DNA from: Bugula neritina
Taxonomy: Eukaryota; Bryozoa; Gymnolaemata; Cheilostomatida; Bugulidae
Reading direction: 5' to 3'
Length of the DNA: 64,000 nucleotides
NCBI GenBank assembly: GCA_964035545.1
Contig: OZ037765.1
Span: forward strand, 13,944,698-14,008,697
Positions 12,001 through 23,800 of the stretch are shown one piece after another. A model generated the notes under the pieces. The model did no database searches. It was given only the letters and a program-made list of their open reading frames with translations, and was not told the origin of the DNA. Numbering within the stretch: position 1 is the stretch's first letter; the number at the start of each line of letters is the position of its first letter. The position numbers were made by a program, and so were the translations under genes.

Positions 12001-13177
12001 TTTGTTTGCCTCCTTGAAAAATTAAAGATTGCATAGAATTTCTACCAAAAGTTATTGTTGTTGGTTATGCATGTTTTATCTGCACAACAGATTGAATCAA
12101 TTTTAGGTGGCATTAAATTCTTAGGTTTTAGCTGTTTCAGTACTAGTGTTATATTCATAGCTGCTTGCATAGTTTAGACTAAAGTTTTACACCCAGAGAT
12201 TATTTATTCAATATTATCAAGCCCATATTATAGCCTCATTCTATGACAGTTCTGCTGAAACTCATCAATGCACGTACATTGTTCTTATGCTTGCACTGAT
12301 TCTTAGTCTTTGGAAAAAAGTACAACTATATTAAAATATTTTGCATCACAAGCTTGCTACATTTTTTAAAATAGGTTATGTAACTTGTAAGGCTGAAAAG
12401 TAATGCAAAATTATCACATCACTTATTGGATGTAGGAAAATAGTTATTTAATATATCCAACCGTCTCAAGGTTATTGGTTGAATGCAGTATAATTAGTTT
12501 CTTCAAGATGAGAACTTTGATGAATGAATGCTATTATAGAGCATTCTGTATAGATAGGATGTACTTTCTTAATTAGTAGACGTGACTGTTAATATATTAT
12601 GTACTCAATTATTGGTCTTCTCTGCAGACTAATCAATATCATTGCATTTAAACTTGGTGAGATTGCATCATCACCTAACTTAATTGCTGCTTGAAGTTTT
12701 TTCCTGCTTGAAAAAACAAACATTTTCTGTTTTGTATGAAGCTATAACTTGCCACTCTTGTACTTAGCATCTACTTCTTCATTACTTGGACCTTTTAAGA
12801 TCTTGAATCTGTTAACTGCTACAAGCCATAAAGTTGTTAGCTTCAGCGTAGACTTAGTAGGTGTGTAGATTTCTCTGGGAAGGAACATTTTCTGTTCATT
12901 GTAACAGCTGGAAACTTGAGTATAGTTGTCTTCTTGTGTTTGGTTTCAGGAGGAGCAAGATATCTTATTCTGTCGGCAACAAGCTTCATCAGTCTATCAG
13001 CTCAGCGCTGCCGATAGACTGACCTTCAGTCGTACTGGCCAGTTACCAGAAAGTTCAAAACCCCAGTCAGCTACTCAACAGCTGGAGACGAAACTGTTTC
13101 AAACAGAAATGAAGTTGTCAAATGCTTTGACTGCAAACAAAGAATTGTATCAGTTTTGTATTTCAAAGCAAGTTTGA
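3049..13177 (+). CDS. WDR18: WDR18, WD-repeat ribosome-biogenesis protein (10 coding exons)
   Basis: Coding exons: 3049-3066, 7784-7975, 8666-8776, 8889-9022, 9492-9636, 11040-11183, 11415-11482, 11577-11701, 11811-11968, 12950-13177. Their sum is 1,323 nt, or 440 aa plus stop, against about 432 aa in human WDR18, and all phases agree. The protein carries WD-type blades (NLHIWE, GGDDAIVHCW, SKDMSVKLW followed by TSSGQCIRTL) and a C-terminal helix ending near NALTANKELYQF, as in WDR18. The N-terminus aligns with the vertebrate start (EV..., then VWDLHS versus VWELHS). In vertebrates and yeast (Ipi3) the protein works with PELP1/TEX10 (Rix1 complex) in nuclear processing of pre-60S ribosomes; that role is transferred from the family. 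Exon 1 encodes only six residues (MEKPRE), chosen because GAA|GTAAGT gives a strong phase-0 donor that joins exon 2 correctly. A polyadenylation signal AATAAA lies at 13478. Introns 1, 2, 4 and 5 carry transposable elements. Confidence 0.92.
3100..3680. repeat. Cryptically simple ACTAAT/AGTAAT-type repeat, in WDR18 intron 1
   Basis: Degenerate trinucleotide and hexanucleotide runs such as ACTAATAGTAAT, GAGTAT and CAGTAT fill this stretch. Similar arrays occur at 28600-28930, 41160-42770 and 62130-62290. The open frames rich in S, I, T and N across it are artefacts of the 3-base periodicity. Confidence 0.75.
3738..6345 (-). mobile_element. RTE-like non-LTR retrotransposon (LINE), antisense in WDR18 intron 1
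   Basis: The element is bounded by a perfect 17-bp direct repeat (AATTAATACAGTCATTT at 3721-3737 and 6346-6362), read as the target-site duplication. On the minus strand, in order, it has the C-terminal part of an endonuclease domain (about 6105-5827: NADGEKILNFA, LVNTFF, VIPGKCVTAQHRLPV), a linker, then reverse transcriptase (about 5560-4278) with YRGIKLL, VFVDLEKAYDT and the catalytic FADDLVLC. A post-RT region follows (about 4235-3740: LTYGDETWP, RGRGQPKQRW). The short 3' tail and this layout fit RTE-type elements of the 'craniofacial development protein 2-like' sort. The coding sequence is broken into several frames, and most of the endonuclease is missing compared with a full element of about 3.3 kb. 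It is a dead copy. Confidence 0.88.
4278..5458 (-). pseudogene. Reverse transcriptase of the RTE-like LINE, frameshifted
   Basis: Two overlapping minus-strand frames (5458-5087 and 5090-4278) together cover the fingers and palm of a LINE reverse transcriptase. The first carries HRLAKTRQRRSKD and NKSVGRDELP; the second carries VFVDLEKAYDT (motif A), GLHQESALSPPLFIIIMD (motif B) and MLFADDLVLC (motif C with the FADD active site). The overlap marks a frameshift near 5090. Further shifts separate the C-terminal parts at 4235-3975 and 3943-3740. Confidence 0.85.
6363..7783. other. Remainder of WDR18 intron 1
   Basis: AT-rich intron sequence. I see no exon, RNA gene or named repeat in it. Confidence 0.6.
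8197..8621. mobile_element. Foldback (long palindromic) element in WDR18 intron 2
   Basis: Two inverted arms of about 185 bp (8197-8381 and 8434-8621) surround a unique loop of about 50 bp. Matching pairs include GGGTCATTTTACTTA with TAAGTAAAATGACCC, and GATTTCCCATG with CATGGGAAATC. The arms run from the outer ends almost to the centre, typical of foldback or palindromic MITE-type elements. No target-site duplication is clear and nothing is coded. Confidence 0.8.
9231..9438 (-). mobile_element. tRNA-derived SINE, copy 1, in WDR18 intron 4
   Basis: On the minus strand the element starts with the tRNA-like head GGGAGCAGCCGTGG near 9434 and ends in GTGAGTTTTT at 9231. It is flanked by a 14-bp direct repeat with one mismatch (CTGAGTTCTGCAAT at 9217-9230, CTGAATTCTGCAAT at 9439-9452). 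Compared with the copy at 62385-62602 it lacks about 20 bp that includes the B box, so it has lost its internal promoter. A body block around 9330-9358 is shared with copy 2. Confidence 0.85.
10383..10829. mobile_element. PIF/Harbinger-type MITE in WDR18 intron 5
   Basis: The 447-bp element has terminal inverted repeats GGCTAAGGCCACACGAC (left) and GTCGTGTGGCCCTAGCC (right), which differ at one position. It is flanked on both sides by TTA (10380-10382 and 10830-10832), the trinucleotide duplication typical of PIF/Harbinger transposons. No transposase is coded, so it is a non-autonomous copy. Confidence 0.78.
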
Positions 13178-14405
13178 TTGTTGTAAGGCCAGTTTAAGTG
13201 GGTTGAGAAGTTTGTTTATATTCTAGCTGTAATTACATTAGATGTTAGTTATATTTAGCTAATCAATTTTCACACTGCATCATAACAGAATAGTATTTAC
13301 ATCTAACTGTAATGATTATTTATGGACAGATTGTATGTGGTCTTTACATATACTTGTTTCATTTGTTGAATAATTGTTGTATTTTAAATAATTATCGCAT
13401 CGTGTTTCACCAGTCACTTCATGTCTTGGATAGTATGCAAGGCTTAGAAAAGCAAGTTGTTTAAAATATTATGCTGAAATAAAAAACTTTTGCCAAACTG
13501 TTTAGTTATGTTGATGTTCAAAATAGTATTGTAAATTCTTGCTGTTACTGCTTTACAAGATGTAGATATGATGTGAGACTGTTACTTGAGCTTTAACTTT
13601 GTGTCAAATGAAAGTCTGTAAGTTGTTATTCCAAGACTCTGAAAAATGATTACAAACAAAGAATGTAATATAGAGGATTTGTATGTAACCTGGGAGTCCC
13701 TCAAAGCTTCACTAATTCACCTATAAAATAAATACATGCTTTTCATAGTACATCTATAACAGCAATAGCTGTACAGACAGTAAAGGCTAGAACTTTATTA
13801 TTTTGTTGGTAAACAAAGTTTACACTATGATAGTAGCAATGAGCCAATGTAGGAACCAGAAGTGTTATTGATGAGCTTCATTTTTGTCATAAACCTAAAA
13901 GAAACTAAATGCATGTATGATATTAAGAGGGTATTTCAAGTTTGCCCAAGTTGTTTTATTTTATTTTATTTTTATTTTGATTTCATAAATAGATTTAATG
14001 AGAAAGTAGGAAAAAATATGGGGTATCACATCGAACTCAATAATATATTCCAGCTCAGTGGGGTATCACTCAAAAAGAGGTAATGGTGGGCCCATTTATT
14101 CGCCAATAGCAAAGCTAGTTGAGGTGAATACCCAATCAAACTAATCTTACACCAGTCCTGAATGCCTTGGAATCAGAGTAGGAAGTAATTGTTAATGTAT
14201 GCATGTTTCAGATTTTTTGTTTGTTTTATTCTTTCTTGTGTTTTATTTCATTGGAAAAATTATTGGCCTCGCATACCATTGCTCAAAATATTTGATGAAT
14301 GTTTAAATGAAGGAATTTATCTCACAAATTCAAGTGATGTCAGCTAGAATTGCCTTCATGGAATGAAATAGTTTAAACCCACATCTCTTGAAGTCTACTA
14401 GTAAA

Positions 14406-15922
14406 ATGGGCCGCCACTATGATGGTCCCTGTGACAACTCAGAGCCGAGGAACAACCGGGCAGCGTGTAGGCCGGCTGCTGATCCCTTCAAAGACTTGTG
14501 CCCTGCGGGAAGCTATGCTGCCAAGGTTTGCGGGACTCCCATAAAAAAGTCAATGAGCTTCTTAACTAGTCAAGAACTATTTAGTTATAAAGCTATTCCA
14601 TTTGCTGCTGCTGTAACGTATTTAGCAACATCGGTAGGCACCACTGCTTGCCAGGAAACCTTTGTGCAGTAAGTTGACCGATACAGGGTATAACTATATT
14701 ATATGTATATAGTTGAATTTTGCTTATCATAAGACATAGGCTATTGTGCTGGTCATTTAATATATTCATGGAATTAACTTGAGTTGGGTGAAATTGACAA
14801 CTCCATGCTGTTCTATTATTAACTTGCCATGTGGACTATGCTCACCACAGGTTATTTCAGAGGTTATATATTTCTTAATAATTAAGTACATGAAACAACA
14901 TTGGTATAGCTCCTAGACTGAGAAACTGCTAGGTTGTATATCTGCTTCAAATGCAAAGCTTTCTGCACGATAGTTTCTAACTATATATGGCTGCAATTCC
15001 ACTACAGTTACTTTCTTATAAAATGTAGCAATGTAAAAGTTGACAAAACAAGGTGTAGCTAATAAATTAGAGTTTTTGTACTTGTAGAAAGCATGCATTA
15101 GATCTACCTGGATATATGTGTTAAAAGTAATACAGTACACTTGTTACTAATCTATATAAATATCTGAGAGAATATTATTTTTTTGCAATATGTATACCCA
15201 CATAGATGCTCAAAGTGTAAATTCAGCAGGTTGTAATAATTTCAACTTACTTTCCACATTTGAATTTTCAAGCATTAATTGAAAAATGGTACGGAAACAA
15301 ATACCGTCTGTGCCAGATATTATAGCTTTAGCAGCTGCTAAATAGGATTTTAATTTTTTTATTTGGTAAACATTTTGTGGTAAAACTTTCAAGTTAGTTT
15401 AAATTTGCAGAGAGGTAGGTAGAGCTCTGATCTCTCACAGAGTGTACAGCTATTGCATGTCAAACCATAGCTACAAGTTTCATATAACTGTGCAGTTACC
15501 TACTTCCTTTAAAAAACTCTTACGTAGGCTTTTTTTATTTTTCTATCTGACTTTTTACAATATCTAGCGACTATGCACGTTGCATATAACGGTTTTTTGT
15601 TCCATGTAGATGGTTTAGATCTGAGTATTCCGCTGTCACTATCAACAATGTGCTCACTGCCTCCTCTTTCACCGGAATAGCATGTTACGTGTATGGCAGA
15701 AGACATATTAGACATTCCGGATCTTTCCAGAGAATCATCTACCCCATTTTTACTTCTGCATTCTTCAACATGGCTTCACACTTCCATTGGGCATTTATAA
15801 AAGAGCTTTTTAATGACCAAGATTGCTTTGATTACCACTGGAGAGCTGTGTTTGGTGTTATGAGTGGTATATTCTTCTTGTACACTGGTCGCAGCTATCT
15901 GAAGTTTATTGATCATTGGTAA
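14406..15922 (+). CDS. Unrecognised small multi-pass membrane protein (2 exons)
   Basis: Coding exons 14406-14668 and 15610-15922 join in phase 2 (CA|A) to give 191 aa. The intron is GTAAGT...TAG. The N-terminal ~55 residues are polar and Cys-containing (GPCDNSEPR, AACRPAADPF, DLCPAGSYAAKVCG). After them come about four hydrophobic segments: around IPFAAAVTYLATSV, VLTASSFTGIACYVYG, IIYPIFTSAFFNMASHF and AVFGVMSGIFFLY. It ends in YLKFIDHW. I chose the ATG at 14406 because the only longer reading starts at a TTG. AATAAA at 15970 gives a close polyadenylation signal. I do not recognise the family. Additional 5' exons cannot be excluded. Confidence 0.72.
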
Positions 15923-15975
15923 AAAAGCAATATATTGCAGTTGTTACTTATGTGTTAAAAGATTTCAAGAATAAA

Positions 15976-18900
15976 ACTATTTTTATTAAAATTGTACTTG
16001 TGTGTAAATGAGTAACTGGCTCATGAAATTATTGTAAGTTGTTGTTATTAAAAGCAAACTACCATCTCTTTAAAAGTAAATACCTCCTTTTTGCATTTGA
16101 TGTTGAGTTAGTTTTATAGTTCAATCAAAATAAACTTATTGCCTATATTACCTATCAAATTAGCTAGTTTCAGCTTAGTATATTCAATGTGTGATATGTT
16201 ACCAATTCAGGCGTCATGATTAAACGATCATTTTGTGTTGTTAATAACTATTATCTCCTCCATGTATATTCATCATAAAATTTTAAGCAAGTGACATGTA
16301 TAAATGTAAGGACTGCATATGAATGAGCTCCAAAACTACTAGTTTTTGTAATTACAAGCATTTATTTTACCTACATCAGTTATCCAATAATATTTTATTC
16401 AACAAGTTTAAACACTGTAATTTCAAAATATATTATAATTGAAATATTGATCAAGCAATAATTACAAACAATTATAGCATATGACTGTATAAACATTAAA
16501 CTATAGAGCAACTCTTGAATCACAGGAATAAAAAAGTGGATATAGCAAAGTTGGCTGTAATTTAATTTAATATACAACATAATCTAATTTAAGGACTGGA
16601 AGAATAGCTGTTGATAACATAGTAGAAAATATGATAAAAACAATCAATAGTCTAGTAAAACTACCAAAAAAGTGTCACATAGCTGTTCATGTGAAATGCT
16701 AAACTTGGAGCATGAGCAAAATTGATTTAAAATGTCATTTATATAAAGGTGTGAATTACATTAATTAATTCTTGTTATGTGTTGCTATTACGCATATTTC
16801 AAAATGACTTTTGATTTACTAATAAAAAAATAAATATTTTGCTGAAAATGTTAAAATTTTTTAAACCTGCTAGCTTTAAAGACCCTTTAACTAGTTAACA
16901 AAGCTATGTTAAATTTAACCTAAATTTGGTAAAGTGTAAACACTTCTTTAATTGAGTCAGGTAAATCCATGAAATGCACTCAGACACCTAATCTTTCACC
17001 TATAATCAACTAATTAGAAAAATTTGTAGACTTCACAGCGTTGGTACCATGTAGAACAGCGGTTGCGCAGTTCATCGGACAATAGCTTGTGTTTTTAGCA
17101 ACTATAACATGTAATCTTTGGTCATGTTATTAGGTATTTTAGCCAAGTGCGTTTACATCTTTTAGTTAGTGAGTTGGGCACATCTGATAATCATTCTAAT
17201 TAATTTAAAGAAAGTGCTAAAAACCTTCCATCATTGTTGTAGGTAATTAGTAGATTGAAATTAACGGTTTATGGTCTTGCAGCATATAGCCTTACTTTTA
17301 GCTAATGCATGCAGTTTTTAATTACTTATTGCAATATCTTATTACAATGTACAATGTAGAACAAAACTGCAATAATGCAAATTTAAATGAAAATGTTTAA
17401 TAGGATTATCTAGGTGGTATACACAAACTTATTTGTTTCTGATTGATCAATTACAAACTGGGTGTTTTGACATAGCACATGGTAAACAAATTCATTACAA
17501 AGAATTATCTGAAGCTATGACATTAAAAAACTAGATACCACAAAAAAGTTACTAATTGCAACTTGCAAGTATGCAAGTGAAAACTTCTCACACGACAAAA
17601 GCTCAAGGATGATAGCACAAAGAATAGGGTAGGAAGCTCAGTTGTTATCGGCAGTGAAATAAAATAATACTTATCAATGCTTGCATGTATCTACCAATAC
17701 TGCTTATATATAAAAGCAGCAGCTTTCATTTCATATTTTAATTAACTGGTTGTTGCTAATATTTTGTATCCAATTTACTATATAAACTGGCAATTATACT
17801 CAAGTCTGTCAATTTATTTTGAAGATCTCTGCACACCAACAGTCTTTATAAGAATAGGATCAGGTGCTTGGCTCTAGATTATTATATACGTGCAACTAAT
17901 TTCTTTAATATTGCAATTAGTACACACTAACGGATGAAGTTGGTTTTATTGGGCCACAAAAATATATCCAATTATTTCTCATAAAATATTTGCTTAGGTT
18001 TTGCTAGCATGAATAATAGAGACCACATGATCTTTTCAAACCTAAAGTAAGAAGTAAAGCAGGTTTTTATATGGCAGTTATAGCACAAGCAAAACCAGAA
18101 ATATGTAACTAGTTATTCAGATGTATTGAGTGTTGAGCAAAAACAGAAAAGTAAATTGTCAAATAATATAAACTATTTGCAATTTTTGCTTCAGAGTTTG
18201 TAGGACAAACAATTTTTGTCTGCTTAAAGACTGAAATATATAATGTATGTATTCTAGAAGCTAGCCATCAAATCATCTATGATAACAGTACCTTTCTAGA
18301 TATTCATTAGTTCTGTAAAAATATATATTTTATGTATCTTTTTATTTATAAATTTATTTATAAATTGCTTATATTTACATGACATATAATAAAAATTCCA
18401 TATACAAATTTAGGCCATGGCTGCTGTTACTCCTACAAACTAGCATCATCATAACATCAAGATGTAATATTATGTAACATTGTTGTCAACACTAATAAAA
18501 TGTTACTACAAGAGGCTACATATACATTCTAACAGTTACCTATTGTGAAAAGAATATAAGATGCTCCAAGAACCTTCCAATACCACATCTACATAGCTGA
18601 TATTTGAGATTGTTTGCTAACTATGATATTCTAAATTATGAGTGCTGCTCAGCAATGATCATTGGTGTCTAAATAAGATTCTTTTTAAGTTGAATAGAAA
18701 ATGTAATTAAGACACATAAACCTAAAAAAATTAGTTGAACATTTCTGACTAGTGCAGAGAGGGCTGTCAGCTGACTAATATGTCAGCCTATGGTATACTA
18801 TGGGTTATTGGACCATATATAAATATAGTTTGTGTCTTTATAACAAATGCAGATATTAATTGTAAGGAAAATGTTCTATACTATAAATAGAGTTATAGGG

Positions 18901-19438
18901 CACTATCAATATACACGTAAAATATTTGGTCAGCCCAGACTTGTACAAATTATAGTTTACAGCACCATCTCAACTTTTCCTTTATTTGCCTTTTCAAGAA
19001 ATGAGCTCAGCATGTTAATCATATTTCTAATAGATGTGTAAAGGTTAACCTGGACAGGTTTAACATCAAAAAGTTCTTGGAGTCTTAATTACTGAATATC
19101 ATGTACAATTTATTAAAGTTTGTATTAAAATGGAAACTTAAGTTTCTATATGAATGTGATTTTTTATTATAACAATTTGGTAAAAAAGAAGCAATTGCTA
19201 TTAAATTAAACCTATGGGCAATAATATACAATAACTCATATTCAGTTTTACTGAAAAGTAATTACTGCACTGATAATTGCATATGAACTCTTAAGCAATT
19301 AATTATTTTAGTGTTTAGGTAGAAATTCACAACTTGCCTATAGCTATAATGTTCTTTTATGGAAACATAAGCTTCTAAGAAGCTGGTAAATATCATTATT
19401 AGCAAAGAATAAACTTTTTCAATTTGCTTTGTAGTAGG
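15976..19438. other. AT-rich intergenic DNA
   Basis: No exon, RNA gene or clear mobile element is visible between the membrane-protein gene and the inverted-repeat-bounded region. The reading frames here are short and without resemblance to known families. Confidence 0.55.
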
Positions 19439-19459
19439 ATCACAGGATAGTTAAGGGCA
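19439..19459 (+). repeat. Left terminal inverted repeat of the 11-kb unit
   Basis: Reads AT then CACAGGATAGTTAAGGGCA. It is the exact reverse complement of 30449-30469. Confidence 0.65.
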
Positions 19460-20589
19460 TCCTCCACATAAATATGATGAATTTGTAGTCTCAGTTCTTA
19501 ATTATTATTTCTCTGTGGGTGGTGTGCGTGTTGCCTACTAATCATAATATAGCATGAGGTTTAGCCGTGACCAATAAACAGCCACATCTACTAGAGCTGC
19601 ACCTCTTCGAATTATTATTATTTGTGCAGTCAATGTTGAGTTTGCTCAGTGTCTGTGGTTAATTATCATCAATTTATCACAGGCTGCATGTATTACAACA
19701 TGGCATTCTCTTCTCATCAAGTTACAGCTCAATAATAAGCCTACTATTTGGTGATTGAAATTATATCAATTTAAATTATTATTTTTTACCCAGTTGGATT
19801 ACAGAAGCCCTCAATACTTTTTTAATCTCGTTACCTTTTGGGAAATTGTTTCAGAATGGCTATGTAACAAATAATCTAAATTGTACTCCCTTTTAAACTA
19901 AGGTTGAGATCATTGACTATTAGCTTTCTATCCATAGATGCCATTGGCATGACTGTAACACTTTCTGTGAGAGAAGGCAGTTCTAGTTCTACATCTTTTT
20001 AATCAAAGCAGCAAATAGTGATGATATGACTCATCAAACACAGTGGCCCTGCTTAGTAAGGTAGCATTGTGAAAAATACCAATATGAGAAATATAGTATG
20101 GTTATGAGTTTATGGCTAATTTCTATCCCAAACATACATATACAATGCATATTTTAGATTAACGTTTTATTTTGCTATCTATACTACAGATTTTTCAAAG
20201 CTGTTTAGTGTAAGGCAGTGTACTATATTATATTTTAAAGAACCTTTCTATTGAACGGGGATGCAAGGATGTTTTATGGCCTTGTGACTACATCACTTCA
20301 TAATCAATTATCTGTTTTAACATTTAACTAGTGTAGTGAAAATAATAAATAACATACTGGAGCCACTTGAACCTTGTAAGAAGCTCACTTCAGTGATGGT
20401 AGTTTACTTGTTAATTGGTAATTTAACTAGGTTGGTGCGTCTACGCACTATAATAGAGGGAATTTAGGAATTTAAGTCATGGGTGCTTAGGTTAAAATAT
20501 CAAAAATTTTAATTGATATAAAAATAAAAAATGCAAAACTTAAACTAATGCTAATCAACAATGCTTATATATAAACTTTCCATTATAAA

Positions 20590-20665
20590 ACTTGTTGCCC
20601 AAATTTGGAATTAAACCACAGACATTTGGTTTTTAAGCTGATGAGCTATGACAGTCACATCAAAA
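20590..20665 (-). repeat. Possible tRNA-like SINE relic
   Basis: On the minus strand a B-box-like GGTTTAATTCC lies downstream of an A-box-like TAGCTCATCAG with tRNA-like spacing. The rest does not fold convincingly as a tRNA, so at most this is a decayed SINE head. Confidence 0.25.
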
Positions 20666-20885
20666 CTTCTAAATTCTGCCTTAACCCATTGTGGTCATAC
20701 AATTAGCTCGGGTGCTGTTTTCGATAGCTACAATTAATATTTGCTACAGCCAGACCCACACAACCTGTTGTTTTTGTGGTTGCATTACGTAGGAGCAGTT
20801 GCTGCTTGGAATTACTAAAATACAAAAATTGCGCCTTTTCTGACTCAGTGCAGGGTTATTCAGTTCAGTTACAAACAAGATAGCC

Positions 20886-23800
20886 ATGGGGAAAGATTAC
20901 AATGAGAATCAGTGTGGATTTTTAGCAACAATTTACTTTATACACCTTAAATCAGGTGCTGAAGTAGAGCATTTCAACAGAGAGTTTAAAGTCACAAAAG
21001 GATTAACTGCCAAGGATTATAGTAGAAAAAGAAAGCAAGCTAGTAGGCATTTCAATAACGCCCTATCCTACGTTAATAATAATAATGAGAAAGAAAAAGA
21101 TAATTTTGTTTCCTATTTCTCATTTCAAAACTTCAAGAAGCTGTCAGCAGCAAGTAAACTAAAGCACAACTACAATAATTGCCTAGAATGCGCTGAAAAC
21201 CATAGACCAATGTGGATAATGAAAAGAAGCAACAAATGCCATCTAGAGACTCCTGCTAAAACTGCTTTGAATTCTTTAAAAGCTGTATTGGACAAGACAC
21301 CGACTGAGATAACTGCTACTGTGGTGGATGATTTTGTTAGAAATGTAATAAAACCAGTCACAGAAAAATTAAAAGGAACACCCTTCTCAGCAAAGTTATC
21401 TATTGGCTCAAAGCGTAAAGCAGTGACAGTTGACGCAGTCCCTAAGAAGGTTCGCAGAGCCATCATCAAGTCTGCCAATGATGAAATGAATGATGAAACC
21501 ACTAATAAAGATTTCATATCGCTCTATGCATCTAAGCAATCACAATCAGAGTGGGATGTGCAAAGAAAACGATCATTTGGTGAAATGAGGCAAAACAGAA
21601 AGAAATCACACACCGGCAGACTAACTGATTATACATTCAATGAAATAGTTGTAAAATCAGCTTTAAAAGAAAATGAGGACATAAATTGGTCTGCTCTAAG
21701 CAAGTCAGCAAACTTGAAAAATGCCAACAATAAAGCTCCTAGAAACGCAGGCCAGGTAAGACTTAATCAAATTGTAACTACTGCTGCTAATTACTTTTTT
21801 GGCAGAGTTACCATTTTTTATTTTAAATATGTTATCTATGCAGAAAAAGTTTGACAAGATTATCACCATTACTTTATTTCATCTTTGATGGATCTTCCAA
21901 AAACATAAATTGCACACACACATAATATATACTGACATATATACACACACATAATATTTACTTACATATATACATACATACACACATAATATATATGTCA
22001 TAGAAGTTGAGCAAAAGTAATATTTGCAAATGTAGTACATCTATCATCTATGAAACAGGAGTGTATTGACTTGTTTACCAGGTTATGAAAGAAGTCGCAG
22101 AACATGTTTTGAAGCATCCTGTACAAAGAAAGCCAAAAACCCGAATATCATGGCTAAATTACAAAAATCTCAGTCTAAATATCAAACGAAAAGCTTCTGT
22201 AACTAGGCTAAAAATAAAGAAAAAGCGGATGATAGACAACGGAGAGATTGATGTTGGGAAAGCCATAGTACCAATAGAATACCAGACTGTACAAGTTCAA
22301 TCAAATGGCACATTGGTAGGTTGATTACTCCTAAAGTCAATAACTGAGCTTTTCAGCACACTTGTACTATGTTACAGTAAGTATAAAGGACTGATAATAT
22401 CATTTCTTACTTTATCTAGTTATTATTTAAAGTATTTGGTATATCATTCTTTAATTTTGCAGGTCAAATCTAAAAAAGAGGTATCTGGTAGAAAGTTCTC
22501 TCTTCTAAACATACGGAGAGATCATCTCGCCAGAATGGAAAAGCTGAAGATTTTAAGATCTGCAGCTGACATAGAAAAGATGTCTGTAGTAGATTCACTA
22601 GCTTTCCTGGAGAGAAATGGTAGGATTTGAATTAAGTATATCCAGAGGCTCATTTGTCTTTAAAACTTGTTCTACAAATAAATGATACTGATTTTCTTAA
22701 CATAATGAACAACATTCTATGACTTTTGAGATTTATGAGCTACATAAATCAAAACTAGCGCTGCAATAGCTATAGAAAACTTTATTTGAACAAAAAAAGA
22801 TATTTACAGCTAAAATGCTTGCAATGTGGAGCAAGGCTTATCTCAATATATCCATGCCTTGTGGAAATCAAAGAAGCCTCAAAATTTCTGTCATCTTTTT
22901 AGAGATAAGCTTTTTTAGACTAAGACCAAGTAAATATAGTCAATATTCCAAAGGCCCATTGCTCCGAAGGTGCATTATTCCGAAGGTGCATTAGTCTGAA
23001 AATTGGTAGATATAGTATTAAATCACTGAGAATATCATAAATTTTACTCACAATCTTGCTATATTATTGCTAGCTGTGGGTGGCGTGCGTGTGGCCTACA
23101 AGTTTGTAATTTTTTAGCCTGAAATTACGCTATGATGCTGCCTCAATTAAGGGCTCCATCATCTATCAACATTCCATTGTGGCTGCTCCATAAACTTAGT
23201 ACACAGCAAGCTATTCACTAGCCTGTCAGCTAGCAAGCCTGCAATTAGTAATCTATGCATTAGTTTCTCTTCATCTCCAAGTGTTCACTGAAGTATGAAG
23301 TGTTGTGCAAGGGTGATATAATAAGTATTTTTATTTCACAGTTCATGTAAAAATGACAGCTATAGGCAATGAACTCATAATATCCAGTTCAATGGCTATA
23401 GCGACTGCAATTCTATTCTAGCTACAGTCAGTCAGCTTATATAGGCCCTTCACACGTTGACTATTAACTGAAAAACTAAATTAAAAAATATTAAAGGAAG
23501 CAAACATTTTGGGTCTACTGTACTGCATTTATGATAAGCTTAGAAAAAGTTTACCTTGTATTTTATAAAAAATAGTTTGCATTTGAAGTTGGCGTCAAAA
23601 AATTATTGGTATTGAATGAAATAGTAAATTTCTGGCTTGGCAGTTAATTATTTAATATCACATATTTAATCTCTAAAATTATTTGTAAGCTGCTAAACTG
23701 CATTATTCTATGCTAGTATTCTTAATATCAGTAAATACGAGCATTGGGGACAAAAAATAATAAACATCTTACTCTGAAATTAAATAACCAAAGCTGCACA

